Of a stretch of DNA of 64,000 nucleotides, positions 8,914 to 18,560 are shown one piece after another. Within the stretch, counting starts at the first letter, position 1. Each line of letters opens with the position of its first letter. The translations under genes and the position numbers were made by a program. Below the pieces are notes generated by a model. That model searched no databases. It was not told where the DNA came from and saw nothing but the letters and a program-made list of their open reading frames with translations. The stretch lies in the NCBI GenBank assembly GCA_017626435.1, contig JAGAIR010000001.1:1-64000 (forward strand), read 5' to 3'. The stretch comes from Lachnospiraceae bacterium. Its GTDB lineage: Bacteria; Bacillota_A; Clostridia; Lachnospirales; Lachnospiraceae.

Positions 8914-9582
8914 ATGGAAAGAATGTTTTCGTCAGACAGCAAACCAGTAGTTTATTTGTCAAAGTTTGTTGATATGATTGTTTTAAATGTTATTTTTCTG
9001 GTCTGTTGCATTCCTGTATTTACTGCAGGAGCAGCATGTACAGCAATGTATTATACTTGTGTGAAAGTGATCCGTAAAGATGAGGGGACTGTTTTCCGGG
9101 AGTATTTTCACAGTTTCCGGGAGAATTTTGTCGCAGCTACCGGGATATGGATGGTAATTCTGGCAATCCAGAGCCTGATGGCTGCCAATATCTTAGCTGC
9201 GTTTGTTTATGCAAAAGGAACTTATGGTGCCATTATTGCAGGTTTTAGCATTTCAGCCAGTTTGATCATTCTGGCAATTGGTGTATATGTCTTTCCTGTT
9301 TTGTCAAGATTTATGGTAAAGGGCAGAGATTTATTGCGAATGGCTCTGGTCATGGCAGTGGCAAATGGAAAGTCTACTGTTTTGCTGGTGCTGCTTGTGT
9401 TTCTGTTTGTGGTCCTGCTTGTTCTGGGATGGCCATTTTGGCCTCTGATCCTACTGTTGGCACCGGGAATAGCTGCATTGCTCAGTGCAAAAGTGTTAGA
9501 GCCGGTTTTGGCCCTTTATATTACAGAACAGGAAGCAGACAGACATGGGGATAATATAGAAGGGGGCGGAGAAGATGAATAA
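8914..9582 (+). CDS. yesL: YesL family membrane protein (DUF624)
   Basis: A 222-residue polytopic membrane protein with about five hydrophobic segments. The beginning (FVDMIVLNVIFLVCCIPVFTAG) matches the DUF624/YesL signature, in which a first membrane helix is followed by the CCIPVFTAGAA turn. YesL-like genes are frequently linked to carbohydrate genes in Firmicutes. Here the 3' end overlaps the start of the glycogen branching enzyme gene by 8 bp, which suggests translational coupling and a carbohydrate-related role. The molecular activity is unknown. Confidence 0.85.
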   Translation: MERMFSSDSKPVVYLSKFVDMIVLNVIFLVCCIPVFTAGAACTAMYYTCVKVIRKDEGTVFREYFHSFRENFVAATGIWMVILAIQSLMAANILAAFVYAKGTYGAIIAGFSISASLIILAIGVYVFPVLSRFMVKGRDLLRMALVMAVANGKSTVLLVLLVFLFVVLLVLGWPFWPLILLLAPGIAALLSAKVLEPVLALYITEQEADRHGDNIEGGGEDE

Positions 9583-11860
9583 GAAATTATATGATTTAAT
9601 GAATTGGTCAGAAATTGAGGCGCTGGTCTATTCGGAAGAAGATCATCCGGAAAAGATACTGGGACCCAGAAAGATACGAGGGGGGCATCTTGTACATGCC
9701 TTTTATCCGGCTGCAAAGCATGTATTTTTGAAGCTCAAGAAAGATGGAAAGATGTATCCGATGGAAGAGGCAGACTCAGAGGGCGTATTTGCGGTGATTA
9801 TACCGGAAAAGAAAATGACACCGTATACTTTCGTGGTATCTTACGAGGATGGATCGGAGATTGAACGGGAAGATCCATATCTTTATCTGAATCTTCTGGG
9901 AACAAACGATTTACGAAGATTTGAAAACGGGATACATTATTCGGTATATGATTATTTAGGGGCACATACCATGGTAGTCTCTGGCTGCATGAATGAATCG
10001 GAACCAGTTTGGGATGCGATTCCATCCCAGGCTGGAAAAGATGATGTTTATGGCACTCATTTTGCAGTGTGGGCGCCAAATGCAGTACGTGTCAGTGTAG
10101 TAGGAGATTTCAATTCATGGGATGGCAGATGCCATCAGATGTGCAGAATGGGGGACACTGGTGTATTTGCCCTGTTTATTCCTGATGTGGGACCGGGACA
10201 GATCTATAAGTATGAGATAAAGCTAAACTACAATACGGTTGTTTTGAAAACAGATCCATATGGTTTTGCCTGTGAACAGAGACCGGCAAATGCCAGTGTT
10301 GTCTGCAATACTTCAGGATATTCCTGGAAGGATGCAAAGTGGGTTGCAAACAGGGAAAAAGAGGATTACAAAAAGAAACCAATATCAGTTTATGAACTGC
10401 ATCTTGGTTCCTGGAGAAAGAAAGAGACACCGATTCAGGAACCTTCCTGTGATGAGGAATTTTACAATTACAGGGAATTGGCACCGATGATAGCGGAGTA
10501 TGTAAAAAAGATGCATTACACCCACATTGAACTGATGCCGGTGATGGAGCATCCACTAGATGAATCCTGGGGCTATCAGGTGACAGGATATTACGCTGTG
10601 ACTTCCCGTTATGGAAGCCCGGAAGATTTTATGTATTTTGTAGATTATATGCACCAGCACCAGATCGGTGTGATCTTGGACTGGGTACCCGCACATTTTC
10701 CGAAGGATGCCAACGGACTTGCACGTTTTGACGGAACCTGTCTTTATGAACATCTGGACCCGAGACAGGGAGAACATCCACACTGGGGGACGCTGATTTA
10801 TAATTATGGAAGGCCTCAGGTAGCAAATTTTCTCATTGCAAATGCCTTATTCTGGGTGAAGCGTTACCATGCAGATGGAATCCGTATGGATGCTGTCGCA
10901 TCAATGCTGTATCTGGATTATGGCAAACAGGATGGCGAATGGGTTGCCAATATGTATGGAGGAAATGAAAATCTGGAAGCAATCAGCCTTTTGCAGCATT
11001 TAAGCAAGGTGTTTCACAAAGAGTGTCCTGGTGCATGGCTGATTGCAGAGGAATCTACAGCATGGCCGAAGGTTACAGGGGATATCAATGAAGATGGTCT
11101 GGGCTTTGATCTGAAATGGAATATGGGCTGGATGAATGATTTTGTGTCATATATGCAGACGGACCCATTATTCAGAAAAGGGCGTCATGGCATGCTGACC
11201 TTTAGCATGATATATGCATACAGCGAGAAGTTTATTTTGGTATTGTCCCATGATGAAGTAGTGCATATGAAGGGTTCCATGCTGATGAAGATGCCGGGCG
11301 ATATGGAGCAGAAATTTGCAAACCTGCGTATTGCCTATGGTTTTATGATGGCGCATCCGGGTAAAAAGCTTCTGTTTATGGGGCAGGAGTTTGGACAGAC
11401 AACAGAGTGGAATGAAAAGAAAAGTCTGCCGTGGGAGGAAGCAGATGAGCCGGAGCATGCCAAAATGCAGAATTATGTCAGTAAGCTGAATGCCTTTTAT
11501 CAGAAGCATCCGGCATTGTACGATAATGATTATGGGGAAGAGGGCTTTGAATGGCTCAGTAGTATGGATGCAGACCATAGTATTATTACTTTTATGCGTT
11601 ATAATGAGGATTGTTCCGAGAAACTTCTGGTGGTATGCAATTTTACTCCGGTTTTGTATGAAAACTTTAAGGTTGGTGTCCCTCTTCCTGGAAAATATAA
11701 GGAAATCTTCAACAGTGATGCGGAGGAATTTGGTGGTTCTGGACATGTAAACCGCCGTCTGAAAAATTCCAAACCGGTTTCCTGGGATGGAAAGGAAGAG
11801 TCTATTTCAGTAGAAGTACCTCCTCTTGGCATCAGTATTTATCAATATAGTGAAAAATAA
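9575..11860 (+). CDS. glgB: 1,4-alpha-glucan branching enzyme
   Basis: Introduces alpha-1,6 branches into glycogen. The 761-residue protein has an N-terminal extension, a CBM48 module (THFAVWAPNAVRVSVVGDFN) and a GH13 barrel. Conserved barrel motifs are seen in order: DWVPAHFP, GIRMDAVAS with nucleophile Asp439, IAEEST with acid/base Glu492, and LSHDEV with Asp560, followed by the C-terminal beta domain. It overlaps yesL by 8 bp and mscS follows closely, so these form an operon. No other glycogen gene (glgC, glgA, glgP) is in the window. Confidence 0.95.
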   Translation: MNKKLYDLMNWSEIEALVYSEEDHPEKILGPRKIRGGHLVHAFYPAAKHVFLKLKKDGKMYPMEEADSEGVFAVIIPEKKMTPYTFVVSYEDGSEIEREDPYLYLNLLGTNDLRRFENGIHYSVYDYLGAHTMVVSGCMNESEPVWDAIPSQAGKDDVYGTHFAVWAPNAVRVSVVGDFNSWDGRCHQMCRMGDTGVFALFIPDVGPGQIYKYEIKLNYNTVVLKTDPYGFACEQRPANASVVCNTSGYSWKDAKWVANREKEDYKKKPISVYELHLGSWRKKETPIQEPSCDEEFYNYRELAPMIAEYVKKMHYTHIELMPVMEHPLDESWGYQVTGYYAVTSRYGSPEDFMYFVDYMHQHQIGVILDWVPAHFPKDANGLARFDGTCLYEHLDPRQGEHPHWGTLIYNYGRPQVANFLIANALFWVKRYHADGIRMDAVASMLYLDYGKQDGEWVANMYGGNENLEAISLLQHLSKVFHKECPGAWLIAEESTAWPKVTGDINEDGLGFDLKWNMGWMNDFVSYMQTDPLFRKGRHGMLTFSMIYAYSEKFILVLSHDEVVHMKGSMLMKMPGDMEQKFANLRIAYGFMMAHPGKKLLFMGQEFGQTTEWNEKKSLPWEEADEPEHAKMQNYVSKLNAFYQKHPALYDNDYGEEGFEWLSSMDADHSIITFMRYNEDCSEKLLVVCNFTPVLYENFKVGVPLPGKYKEIFNSDAEEFGGSGHVNRRLKNSKPVSWDGKEESISVEVPPLGISIYQYSEK

Positions 11861-11875
11861 AGGATGGGGAAAAGT

Positions 11876-12778
11876 ATGTTATTCAATCCAATGTGTTCTT
11901 TGATTATGGCATCTTTATCCATTGCTTCGCCAGGAGCTATTGATGTACAGGATGTAGTGGAACAGATGCAATCTGATGCCACAACGGAAGAGAAGACCAG
12001 TTTTTTAATTGAATATCTTCTGGCTCAGAGAGAGCCATTGATGAATTTTGGAAAAACACTGCTGGCAGCTTTTATTTTATTCCTGATCGGCAGAAAGCTG
12101 ATCAAGGCAGTGTTAAAGCTGTTAAACCGCTGGATGGAAAAGGGCAGTGTGGAAATCAGTGTTCATAAGTTCATCCTTTCTTTGTGTAAGATATTACTGA
12201 ACATCCTGCTTCTGTTTGTTGTAGCCGGGGTGCTGGGTATTGGAACCAGTTCTATTGTAGCGATAATAGGTTCTGCCGGTATAGCTATTGGTCTGGCATT
12301 ACAGGGCAGTCTGTCCAACTTTGCCGGTGGTATTTTGATCCTGTTACTAAAGCCTTTCCGGGTAGGGGATTATATTGTTGCATCTGGCGTAGAAGGTACG
12401 GTAAAAAGCATTGATATTTTTTATACGTATATTGTGAGTACAGATAATAAAGTGATCGTTGTACCAAATGGTACGCTGTCTAATGGAAATATAACCAATA
12501 ATTCACAGGAGGAATACCGGCTGCTGGTTATTGACTTTATGGTGGGATATGATACACAGATACAGCAGGTGAAGGATATTCTGATGGAGCAGATGCAGAA
12601 AGAGACTTTAATCTGTCAGGATCAGTTTATGGGAGTGAATATTGATAAGCTGAATCCGGGGCGCATCAAGATGCAGGCAAAGGCATGGGTTGCTACAGAA
12701 AATTACTGGGATGAGAGATACCGTCTCATGGAAATCATCAAGGAAAGTTTACAGGAACAGGGGATTTCCATTATGTAA
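11876..12778 (+). CDS. mscS: MscS-family mechanosensitive channel
   Basis: A small-conductance mechanosensitive channel protein that releases solutes on hypo-osmotic shock. It has about 300 residues with a hydrophobic N-terminal segment, two further membrane helices, and the pore-lining helix rich in Gly and Ala (GSAGIAIGLALQGSLSNFAGG). The MscS beta domain follows (KPFRVGDYIVASGVEGTVKSI, VVPNGTLSNGNITN). An earlier in-frame ATG at 11864 is nearly on top of its possible ribosome site, so ATG 11876 behind GGGG is preferred, though this is not certain. It lies directly after glgB, consistent with an envelope or osmotic link to glycogen metabolism. Confidence 0.9.
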   Translation: MLFNPMCSLIMASLSIASPGAIDVQDVVEQMQSDATTEEKTSFLIEYLLAQREPLMNFGKTLLAAFILFLIGRKLIKAVLKLLNRWMEKGSVEISVHKFILSLCKILLNILLLFVVAGVLGIGTSSIVAIIGSAGIAIGLALQGSLSNFAGGILILLLKPFRVGDYIVASGVEGTVKSIDIFYTYIVSTDNKVIVVPNGTLSNGNITNNSQEEYRLLVIDFMVGYDTQIQQVKDILMEQMQKETLICQDQFMGVNIDKLNPGRIKMQAKAWVATENYWDERYRLMEIIKESLQEQGISIM

Positions 12779-12905
12779 TATCCTGGTAATATTTAGGTAA
12801 AATGTAGTGTTTTATTCGCATTTGGGTTGTCCTGAGATTTAAAATAAATTATAATAATTTAGACGGAAAAAGTTAAAGACAAAAAGTAGATTGGTGTGAT
12901 TACAA

Positions 12906-13847
12906 GTGGTAACAATATATCGAACAGATGATAGAAAAATTCATGAAGAAGACACCCTGACAGAGGGTGTATGGATAAATATGATAAATCCCACGGTATC
13001 CGAGGGAGAGGAATATGCCCGGAAACTGGATATTGATGTCCATGACCTGCTGGCGGCATTGGATGAGGAAGAAAGCTCCCGTATTGAACTGGAGGATGGC
13101 TACACTCTGATTCTGGTGGATATCCCTGCTACGGAGATACGTCATGAAAAGGAAGCGTATACGACAATACCACTGGGCATTATTTTGACACAGAGCAAGA
13201 TTGTTACAGTGTGTACAGAGGATACGCCGGTATTACAGGCATTTATCAATGGAAGGGTAAAAGAGTTTAGTACCAAAAAAAGACTGCGGTTTGTATATCA
13301 GATTTTGTTCCGTATCTCTACTCTGTATCAGAGTGCACTTCGCATTATTGACAAAAAACGGACAGAAATCGAAGAACGGATTGATGGCGATACAGAGGAT
13401 ATCGATCTGATTGATCTTCATGCATTAGAGTCAACGCTGGTATACTTTGCCACTTCTCTTCGTGCTAATGGGGCAGTGCTGGACCGTCTGACCAGATATA
13501 AACGTCTGGAGCAGTATCCGGATGACAAAGACCTGCTGGGTGATGTCATTGTGGAGAACCAGCAGGCCATAGAAATGACGATGATTTACCGTGATATCAT
13601 CAATGGTACCAGAGAGCTTTTATCATCGGTTATTGATAACCGGCTCAATAACGTCATGAAATACCTCACATCAATTACCCTTGTGATGGCTATTCCTACG
13701 ATTATATCCGGTTTTTTTGGGATGAATGTGGATAGCAGATGGGTACCGCTGGCACATACACCCCATGGTTTTCTGGCGATTTCTGGCATAACAGTAGCCA
13801 TCTGTGGGATTATCTTTGTGGTATTAAAGAAGAAGAGGATATTGTAA
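12906..13847 (+). CDS. corA: CorA-family divalent cation transporter
   Basis: Magnesium/cobalt channel of the CorA family, 313 residues, GTG start. The N-terminal cytoplasmic domain is acidic (DIDVHDLLAALDEEESSRIE), followed by long helices and two C-terminal membrane segments. The selectivity motif GMN is present in SGFFGMNVDSR between the two membrane helices, and a basic tail (VVLKKKRIL) ends the protein. The ribosome site is weak (GGTGTGAT). It converges with the amidohydrolase gene only 10 bp away, and no terminator is visible between them. Confidence 0.92.
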   Translation: MVTIYRTDDRKIHEEDTLTEGVWINMINPTVSEGEEYARKLDIDVHDLLAALDEEESSRIELEDGYTLILVDIPATEIRHEKEAYTTIPLGIILTQSKIVTVCTEDTPVLQAFINGRVKEFSTKKRLRFVYQILFRISTLYQSALRIIDKKRTEIEERIDGDTEDIDLIDLHALESTLVYFATSLRANGAVLDRLTRYKRLEQYPDDKDLLGDVIVENQQAIEMTMIYRDIINGTRELLSSVIDNRLNNVMKYLTSITLVMAIPTIISGFFGMNVDSRWVPLAHTPHGFLAISGITVAICGIIFVVLKKKRIL

Positions 13848-13856
13848 CAAAAGGTT

Positions 13857-15167
13857 TTATGATTCCCTTTTCATTCTTTGGATGCTTTCATTTGCCCTGG
13901 CATAGATTTCTTCTGCATCAGCTCCTACAAAGAATTCACCATTTTCATAAAGAACTTTTCCATTGACCATAGTCATTTTTATGTTTTGCTTGCTTCCACT
14001 GTAGACGATATTTTTAGTGATTTCATTGAGTGGCTGCATGTTTGGCTGGTGTAGATCGATCATGATCAAGTCAGCTTTTTTGCCAGGTGCCAGAATGTCG
14101 CAATCGTTCAGTCCCATTGCACCGGCACCGCCAACAGTTGCCATTTTCAACACTTCATTGGCATCCAGGGCAGAGGCATCTGGGATAGAGACCTTTTGCA
14201 GTGCGGTCGTCAGAAACATTTCACGGAACATATCCAGACAATTATTGCTGGCAGGACCATCGGTTCCGATGGCAAGTCTTATGTTTTTGTCCAGCATTTT
14301 GCAGATTGGTGCGATTCCGCTGGCAAGCTTTACATTGGAAGCTGGGTTGGTAACAACCCAGATATTTTTTTCTTTGCAGATATCTAAATCTTCTTCCGAC
14401 ATATGGACGCAGTGGAAACCGCCACCGCCATACTCAAACATGCCGAGGCTGTTCAGGAATGCAGTCGGTGTGGTTCCATATCGTTCGATACAGCCTTCTA
14501 CCTCCGCTTTTGTTTCGGAATTATGAGTATAGACCGGTGCTTTATATTTTTCTCCCAAAGCAGCCATACCCTCCAGAATATCACGGCAGGTAGTATATTC
14601 TGCATGGAATCCCAGTTGGTAAGAAATCAGTTCATCATAGTTATTAAAGTGAAGGTATTCCTGCTCGATTTCATCCACTTTGCCGCCAAAATCATTGATG
14701 CTGCCACAGAGTACCGTACGAAATCCGGAATCCTTTGAAGCTTTGGCATTGGCATTATTTTTCATATACATATCAAAATTAGCAGTAATGCCACTGGTGA
14801 GATATTCCATGATAGCCAGACGGGAGCACCAGTAAACGTCATCCTCTGTCAGCTTTGCCTCCATCGGAAAAACCCGGTTGTAAAGCCATTCCTGCAGGGG
14901 AAGGTCATCTGCATAGGACCGTAAAAAGGTCATTGCAGAATGAGTATGTGCGTTTTTAAAGCCCGGAAGTATCAGGTTTCCCCGGGCATCAATTTCTCTG
15001 TCCCAGATTATTTTCTGGCTGTCATCGTCCGGCGCAGAACCAGTAGGACCGATATAGGAAATCTCAGTACCCTGGATCTGGATTTCGCCGGAAAGAATAG
15101 CCGTACTGAGAGGCTGGCTGCCGGCTTCCATTGTCAATATCTTAGCATTATAAATACGTGTATTCAT
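13857..15167 (-). CDS. mtaD: amidohydrolase, 5-methylthioadenosine/S-adenosylhomocysteine deaminase type
   Basis: Metal-dependent deaminase of the TrzN/MtaD/guanine deaminase family, 436 residues. The metal site shows as HTHSAM in GFKNAHTHSAMTFLRSYADD, then HNSETKAEVE, HCVHMSEED, and TDGPASNN near the C-terminal end of the barrel. The likely substrate is a purine nucleoside such as S-adenosylhomocysteine, methylthioadenosine or adenosine; the exact one cannot be read from sequence. It is downstream of a purine nucleoside phosphorylase gene with a 94-bp gap, which supports purine salvage. ATG 15167 is chosen because GAGGAG lies just upstream; the frame extends 27 codons further without a ribosome site. 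Confidence 0.85.
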   Translation of the reverse strand: MNTRIYNAKILTMEAGSQPLSTAILSGEIQIQGTEISYIGPTGSAPDDDSQKIIWDREIDARGNLILPGFKNAHTHSAMTFLRSYADDLPLQEWLYNRVFPMEAKLTEDDVYWCSRLAIMEYLTSGITANFDMYMKNNANAKASKDSGFRTVLCGSINDFGGKVDEIEQEYLHFNNYDELISYQLGFHAEYTTCRDILEGMAALGEKYKAPVYTHNSETKAEVEGCIERYGTTPTAFLNSLGMFEYGGGGFHCVHMSEEDLDICKEKNIWVVTNPASNVKLASGIAPICKMLDKNIRLAIGTDGPASNNCLDMFREMFLTTALQKVSIPDASALDANEVLKMATVGGAGAMGLNDCDILAPGKKADLIMIDLHQPNMQPLNEITKNIVYSGSKQNIKMTMVNGKVLYENGEFFVGADAEEIYARANESIQRMKRES

Positions 15168-15261
15168 TGTCTCCTCATTTCTGCGCTGCTTTTGCATCTT
15201 TCTCAGGGAGTGGATGCAGCGCAGACACATCCCTGTAATTTTGGTCAAATCATGGGAGCCT

Positions 15262-16110
15262 TTATGACTCCAATTCAGGCAAAGCAGCAGCGATATCCTG
15301 GATACATGCAGTTACCAGTTGTTTGAAAAAAGGTGCCACCCGGTCAGCGGTTTCCTGGACTTCCTGATGCGTCAATGGATTTTCAGTGATACCGCATGCC
15401 ATATTGGAGATACAGGAAATCCCACAGATGTGCATTCCCATATGATTTGCAGCGATTGCCTCACATGCTGTGCTCATGCCAACTGCATCGGCACCCAGTG
15501 TACGGCACATATGGATTTCAGCAGGAGACTCATAGTTTGGACCGGTGAGCTGGATATAGACGCCCTCCTGAAGAGGAATATCCAGACGGACAGATGTTTT
15601 GCGTATGATCTTACGAAGCTCTTTGTCGTAGATATCGCTCATATCAGGGAAACGTACGCCCAATTCATCAATATTTGGTCCGATCAGCGGAGATGGAATA
15701 AAGTTTGCAATCTGGTCGTTGATCATCATGAAATCACCGGCATGGTAAGAAGTATTTATTCCGCCAGATGCATTGGTAAGAAAGAGTACCTTTGCTCCCA
15801 TCAGCTTCATCAGGCGGATAGGAAGAACTACATCGTTTATGTCGTATCCCTCATAATAATGGACACGTCCCTGCATACAGACGACAGGAACTTCTCCCAC
15901 ATAGCCAAAGATGAACTTTCCCTGATGCCCAGGGACCGTAGAGACTGGAAAACCATCGATATCGTGGTAGTCTAAGATGGCTTCTACCTGGATTCCATCG
16001 GCATAATCCCCCAGACCGGAGCCGAGGACCAGAGCGATTTCTGGTGTAAAGTTGATTTTTTTCTGAAAGCAATCATAGCATTTCATTAATTTGTCATATA
16101 CTGGATTCAT
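15262..16110 (-). CDS. punA: purine nucleoside phosphorylase
   Basis: Splits purine nucleosides with phosphate into base and ribose-1-phosphate. The 282-residue product matches the trimeric PNP/MTAP class: ALVLGSGLGDYADG phosphate loop, GRVHYYEGYD, LTNASGGINTSYHAGDFM, GPNYESPAEIHMCRTLGADA, and VGMSTACEAIAANHMG. ATG 16110 follows GGAAAGG by 8 bases; the longer frame to 16185 would include the promoter. It is first in a minus-strand unit with the amidohydrolase, so deamination and phosphorolysis are probably co-expressed. Confidence 0.93.
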   Translation of the reverse strand: MNPVYDKLMKCYDCFQKKINFTPEIALVLGSGLGDYADGIQVEAILDYHDIDGFPVSTVPGHQGKFIFGYVGEVPVVCMQGRVHYYEGYDINDVVLPIRLMKLMGAKVLFLTNASGGINTSYHAGDFMMINDQIANFIPSPLIGPNIDELGVRFPDMSDIYDKELRKIIRKTSVRLDIPLQEGVYIQLTGPNYESPAEIHMCRTLGADAVGMSTACEAIAANHMGMHICGISCISNMACGITENPLTHQEVQETADRVAPFFKQLVTACIQDIAAALPELES

Positions 16111-16156
16111 ATTTTTTTCCTTTCCTGTTTTCATAAGGCATGAAGTTTCTGCTCTT

Positions 16157-16185
16157 ATTGTAATGGCTTTTCCTGGAAAAATCAA
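16157..16185 (-). promoter_or_regulatory. promoter of punA
   Basis: On the minus strand TTGATT, a 17-bp spacer and TACAAT precede punA; the -10 box ends about 47 bp before its ATG. Confidence 0.75.
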
Positions 16186-16301
16186 TTATATCCCTTTGAT
16201 AGCCTGACAGCGCGAATTGGAACCATCGGGCTAAGCAGTTTGATGGGGAAGCAGAAATCACGTGTGCAGATTTCAGACATGGGAAAATAGAGGTGCGATT
16301 G

Positions 16302-16330
16302 TTGACAGTATTTTTCGATTATTGTATACT
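16302..16330 (+). promoter_or_regulatory. promoter of the riboswitch-GGDEF transcript
   Basis: TTGACA (16302-16307), a 17-bp spacer and TATACT (16325-16330) form a near-consensus sigma-A promoter. The transcript would start about 30 nt before the riboswitch. Confidence 0.88.
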
Positions 16331-16366
16331 TCTATTATTAATAAACGGACAGTTTTCAGTGTCAAT

Positions 16367-16442
16367 GGCAAACTTTTCGAAAGGAAAGGACGCAAAGCTA
16401 TAGGGCCTAAGATAGCAGTGCTATACGTGGCAGCCAGTTGCC
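16367..16442 (+). promoter_or_regulatory. cyclic-di-GMP-I (GEMM-I) riboswitch
   Basis: The GEMM-I landmarks appear in order: closing stem GGCAA (16367-16371) with TTGCC (16438-16442), the GGACGCAAAGC segment, AGGGCCTAAG, and GGCAGCCAG with the tetraloop-receptor helix. Cyclic di-GMP binding is known for this class. Downstream, CCGAAAGGAG can pair with the CTCTTTTTTCGG stretch near 16491-16502, a possible expression platform. It controls a GGDEF protein, so the product of the encoded enzyme may regulate its own mRNA. Confidence 0.9.
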
Positions 16443-16538
16443 GAAAGGAGACTTTTTTGCTTTATGGGATGTTCCTGTTTTAACAGAAGCCTCTTTTTTC
16501 GGAATATACCTGAAACAAAAAGAAAAGAGGGATGGGCT

Positions 16539-18476
16539 ATGGAGAAAGAACGGAAAAATATTGTCATATATTTGCCCCAGATTTATACCGAATTTGTCGC
16601 TGGATTGCGTAAGGAGATCGAGAAAGCGGCAAGAGGGAAGGGATATCGTCTTATCTTTTTTACCTGTTTCGGAGATAACAGCAGTATTGATGAAAAAGGA
16701 CTTGTCAATCAGAGATATGATGAGGGGGAACGGGTCATTTTCAGACTGGCAGATATGGAGAACATTGACGGGATTATTTTTCTTTATGATGCCTTTGCAC
16801 GGACACAGTGGGATGAGATTTATGATATGGTGAAGAATCGATGCAAATGCCCGGTCATAAACTTCCGGACACCATTACAGGTGCCGAAAGTATATAATAT
16901 CTATGTAGATGATAAAATATCATTTGCTGCTATGATACAGCATTTTATTGATATCCATCATGTAACAAAGATTAATATTGTGACAGGACCGGAGGATAAT
17001 GTACATTCTGAGGTTCGTCTGGAGATATATCGTCAGGTATTGGAGAAGAATGGATTGCCGTATGAGGAAGAAAGGGTATATCATGGAAACTTCTGGAAAA
17101 ATTGTGGAGAAGATCTGGTAGAAAAGATGCTGGAAGCATCTGTGGAAATGCCGGAAGTAATCGTATGTGCGAATGATTATATGGCACTTTCTGTGATAGA
17201 GGCATTGAAGCGGCGCAATATCGGAGTTCCGGAACAGATCATGGTATCGGGCTATGACAATATTGAAGAGAGTAAATATAATCATCCGGCGTTGACTACT
17301 GTAAGGCAGCCGGTTGAGGCCATGGGCTGCAAAGCATTAGAGGTATTGGAGAAGATATGGGCAGGGCAAGAGCCGGAAAAAGAAATCTATCTGCCAGGTG
17401 AACTGATGTTGAGACAGTCCTGTGGCTGTGACAGCAGCAGCGAGGATTTTTCACTTACCTACAGTTCTTTCCTGAATGAACGTCTGGATAGGATGTCTTT
17501 TCTGGAGACATCAGCAACTACTATGGTTACATTTATGTCTGGTACGCCGAATCTGGAAGAATGTATGAAGTGTTTGAAGGAATATGCACTGGTAAATACA
17601 GGTTTTAAAAGTTTTGCATTATGTCTTGCGGAACATTGGGAAAAGCAGCTTTCTTTGCCTGATATAGAATATGGTTCCAGCAAATGCATGATTACTATGG
17701 TGGCGGGAATCCATAATGGCAAGGAGTTAGAGACAGAAAAATTCCCTGTTTCCCAACTGCTTCCGAGTATCTTTCTGGATGAGGAGGATGAAGCATTTTA
17801 TATTGTGCCGATCCATTATCTGCAGTATTATATGGGATATGCTATAGTGCTTTTGGATTATGATGTACCGCATAATTCCAGTGTCAAGGCATGGTTTCTC
17901 CATCTTGACAATGCACTGGAAAACATACGGATCCGGGGCAGACTGAACCAGGTGGTCAATGAGCTTGGTGACTTATATGTAAGAGATACTTTGACAGGAC
18001 TGTATAACCGGCGCGGTTTTGAACGATATGGAGAAGAATTTTACCAGAGCTGTATGGAAAATCAAACCCAGTTGATGATCATGGAAATTGATATGGATGG
18101 ATTGAAGCAGATTAATGACCAGTATGGACATGAGGAGGGAGATACCTGTATTACCATGATAGCCAATGCAATGATCTATGCATCCAAGGAAGGAGAGATT
18201 TGTATCCGTTCCGGTGGAGATGAATATATTGTTATTGGTAAAGATTATACGCAGGAAAAACTGGATCATTTTATAGAGAGATATGACAGATTTATAGCAA
18301 ATGTCAATGAATCTACGAACAAGACGTATCAATTAGGTGCCAGTGTGGGGTATTTTATGGGGGTTCCGGATGGAGTTCATACCACAGAAAATTATCTGAA
18401 GATTGCAGATGACAATATGTATGCCAATAAAAAAAGAAGAAAAGCAGTTTCCCATCCCGGGATTGAGGTGAGATAA
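16539..18476 (+). CDS. LacI-type sensor domain / GGDEF diguanylate cyclase
   Basis: A 645-residue soluble protein. Residues ~5-285 look like a LacI/periplasmic-binding-protein fold (NIVIYLPQIYTEF at the start, VIVCANDYMALSVIEALKR, MVSGYDNIEESKYNHPALTT) without a DNA-binding head, so it probably senses a small ligand in the cytoplasm. A middle region of unknown fold follows. The C-terminal GGDEF domain has RDTLTGLYNRRGF and the active loop GGDEY at 559-563, so it should be active in making cyclic di-GMP. The usual inhibitory RxxD site is absent (KEGE at that place). ATG 16539 follows AGAGGG. The mRNA starts with a GEMM-I riboswitch. Confidence 0.9.
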   Translation: MEKERKNIVIYLPQIYTEFVAGLRKEIEKAARGKGYRLIFFTCFGDNSSIDEKGLVNQRYDEGERVIFRLADMENIDGIIFLYDAFARTQWDEIYDMVKNRCKCPVINFRTPLQVPKVYNIYVDDKISFAAMIQHFIDIHHVTKINIVTGPEDNVHSEVRLEIYRQVLEKNGLPYEEERVYHGNFWKNCGEDLVEKMLEASVEMPEVIVCANDYMALSVIEALKRRNIGVPEQIMVSGYDNIEESKYNHPALTTVRQPVEAMGCKALEVLEKIWAGQEPEKEIYLPGELMLRQSCGCDSSSEDFSLTYSSFLNERLDRMSFLETSATTMVTFMSGTPNLEECMKCLKEYALVNTGFKSFALCLAEHWEKQLSLPDIEYGSSKCMITMVAGIHNGKELETEKFPVSQLLPSIFLDEEDEAFYIVPIHYLQYYMGYAIVLLDYDVPHNSSVKAWFLHLDNALENIRIRGRLNQVVNELGDLYVRDTLTGLYNRRGFERYGEEFYQSCMENQTQLMIMEIDMDGLKQINDQYGHEEGDTCITMIANAMIYASKEGEICIRSGGDEYIVIGKDYTQEKLDHFIERYDRFIANVNESTNKTYQLGASVGYFMGVPDGVHTTENYLKIADDNMYANKKRRKAVSHPGIEVR

Positions 18477-18511
18477 CATTGAGCAGATTATATTTCTGCG
18501 AAAGGATATAG

Positions 18512-18560
18512 AAATGGGAGGGATTGTCCGATCAGGATTCGGACAATTCTTCCCATTTTT
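18512..18560. terminator. bidirectional terminator between GGDEF and ABC-F genes
   Basis: AAATGGGAGGGATTGTCCGA pairs with TCGGACAATTCTTCCCATTT over a 7-nt loop, with T-rich and A-rich flanks. It includes the stop codon of the ABC-F gene at 18532. Confidence 0.85.
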
